From assembly GCF_003044565.1 (NCBI RefSeq), contig NZ_POXG01000001.1, positions 779,956 through 843,955 on the forward strand: 64,000 nucleotides of DNA, given 5' to 3'. The DNA comes from Neisseria sicca (lineage in GTDB: Bacteria > Pseudomonadota > Gammaproteobacteria > Burkholderiales > Neisseriaceae). Below the pieces are notes generated by a model that was not told the origin of the DNA, ran no database searches, and saw only the letters and a list, made by a program, of their open reading frames with translations. Positions 63,423 to 64,000 of this stretch are shown piece after piece; the first letter of the stretch is position 1, and every line of letters begins with the position of its first letter. Position numbers and translations under genes: made by a program.

Positions 63423-64000
63423 TTAATCGATTTGCTTTTTATCAGATTGTTTAAAGTAACGGATAAGGGACGTATCCTTGTTTGCGGTTTCTTCGTGCTC
63501 AACATGCCGATAACCTAAAGCAGTCAGGTTTTGGGCAAGTTGTTTCTTCACATTTTTTTCCTGCTGTTTATCTGGTGGAGTAATGTCAAATATTGCACCG
63601 TTGCTCAACTCTACTTTATATTTAGACTTATCATCATGTTCATACTCTATCGCACCCAAATCATCGGTCAGCCCCTCTTTTAGCAGCGCCCCATCTTTAT
63701 AGAGTTTGTAGGGTTCGTTAGTGTAAACAAAGCCATGACCATGCGGCTTGGATGAAAGTACAAATCTGCCTTGTTTTAATGTTTTAGCAATGGTCTTGAC
63801 CTGCTCCAATTGCAGACTACTCGGTCCCGTCACCTCCAACGGCGCCTTCACCCTAACCAGCTTCGGACTGCCAATCTCAATTTCTCCATTCGAGAATTTG
63901 ATGTATGCGCCTTTACAGGTAATTAAAACTTCCTCTTGCGCTGCAATATTTACTCTGCCTGAACTACTGGTCAGCACCGCGTCCTTCAGCGCATTCAGCT
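63423..64000 (-). CDS. vgrG: VgrG spike protein, C-terminal part (5' end outside the window)
   Basis: The frame is open to the right edge. The visible start NALKDAVLTSSSGRVNIAAQEEVLITCKGAYIKF belongs to the DUF2345 domain found at the end of VgrG beta-helix spikes. After GPSSLQLEQV there is an extension of about 120 residues with a small beta-sandwich of the transthyretin-like kind (VYTNEPYKLYKDGALLKEGLTDDLGAIEYEH), which in other VgrG proteins binds the cognate effector. It ends KKQID, 10 bp before the phospholipase start. Confidence 0.85.
   Translation of the reverse strand, partial: LNALKDAVLTSSSGRVNIAAQEEVLITCKGAYIKFSNGEIEIGSPKLVRVKAPLEVTGPSSLQLEQVKTIAKTLKQGRFVLSSKPHGHGFVYTNEPYKLYKDGALLKEGLTDDLGAIEYEHDDKSKYKVELSNGAIFDITPPDKQQEKNVKKQLAQNLTALGYRHVEHEETANKDTSLIRYFKQSDKKQID

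Noticed and set aside
1..64000. tRNA genes, CRISPR arrays, insertion sequences, dRS3/NIME repeats
   Set aside because: Looked for on both strands; no cloverleaf with T-loop, no regular repeat-spacer array, no transposase, and no ATTCCC-N8-GGGAAT repeat was seen.

Overview
The window comes from a commensal Neisseria, most likely of the N. mucosa / N. sicca / N. macacae group. The gene content is neisserial (MutL, CysG, Sbp, DnaX, PriB between S6 and S18, SurE-NlpD, PNPase, PpsA, PepN). The DNA uptake sequence (DUS) occurs dozens of times in the dialect AGGTCGTCTGAA, not the ATGCCGTCTGAA or AGGCCGTCTGAA forms of meningococci and their nearest relatives. Most DUS outside genes are converging inverted pairs that form terminator-like hairpins. 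Three Correia repeat enclosed elements (CREE) are also present. No tRNA, rRNA, CRISPR array, transposase or prophage was found.

Layout. 0-5.5 kb: end of an unrecognised gene, a DUF4230 protein, a RibB-type riboflavin gene with an in-frame helix-turn-helix domain at its front, and mutL. 5.5-7.1 kb: an AT-rich island of three small genes including a barstar-family inhibitor, probably orphan immunity genes. 7.2-18.4 kb: the cytochrome oxidase copper ATPase CcoI, a 41-residue membrane protein, HflX, divergent cysG and cysD (no cysN follows), a small hydrolase, a copper-chaperone-like protein, the sulfate-binding lipoprotein, and an Imm35-like remnant. 18.5-25.5 kb: ybaB-dnaX, an epimerase-like protein, mltB, the rpsF-priB-rpsR-rplI operon, and a phosphopantetheinyl transferase. 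25.6-41 kb: housekeeping genes surE, nlpD, pnp, ppsR/ppsA, glutamate dehydrogenase, phoH, fadD and mnmA. 41-48 kb: two identical inverted CREE bracket pepN and two small exported-protein genes, followed by a TonB-dependent siderophore receptor with a possible Fur site. 48-51 kb: a tandem pair of paralogous membrane-anchored proteins. 51-60 kb: queE and queD for queuosine, a DUF2868/DUF3482 pair, an outer-membrane-like protein, ruvX-algH and creA. 60.4-64 kb: a type VI secretion cassette running leftwards, made of the VgrG C-terminus, a phospholipase D effector and a Sel1-type lipoprotein that is probably its immunity protein.

Main points for follow-up: (1) the helix-turn-helix/RibB fusion with a strong promoter flanked by perfect 9-bp inverted repeats; (2) an A AAA AAG slippery heptamer in dnaX at codons 387-389, whose -1 frame stops after five codons and would give a 394-residue gamma subunit; (3) the VgrG-phospholipase-lipoprotein cassette; (4) the barstar/orphan immunity island; (5) two 157-bp identical inverted CREE able to flip about 4.2 kb; (6) DUS copies that have become part of protein linkers and stop codons. 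Everything is read from the sequence by eye; no database searches were run.
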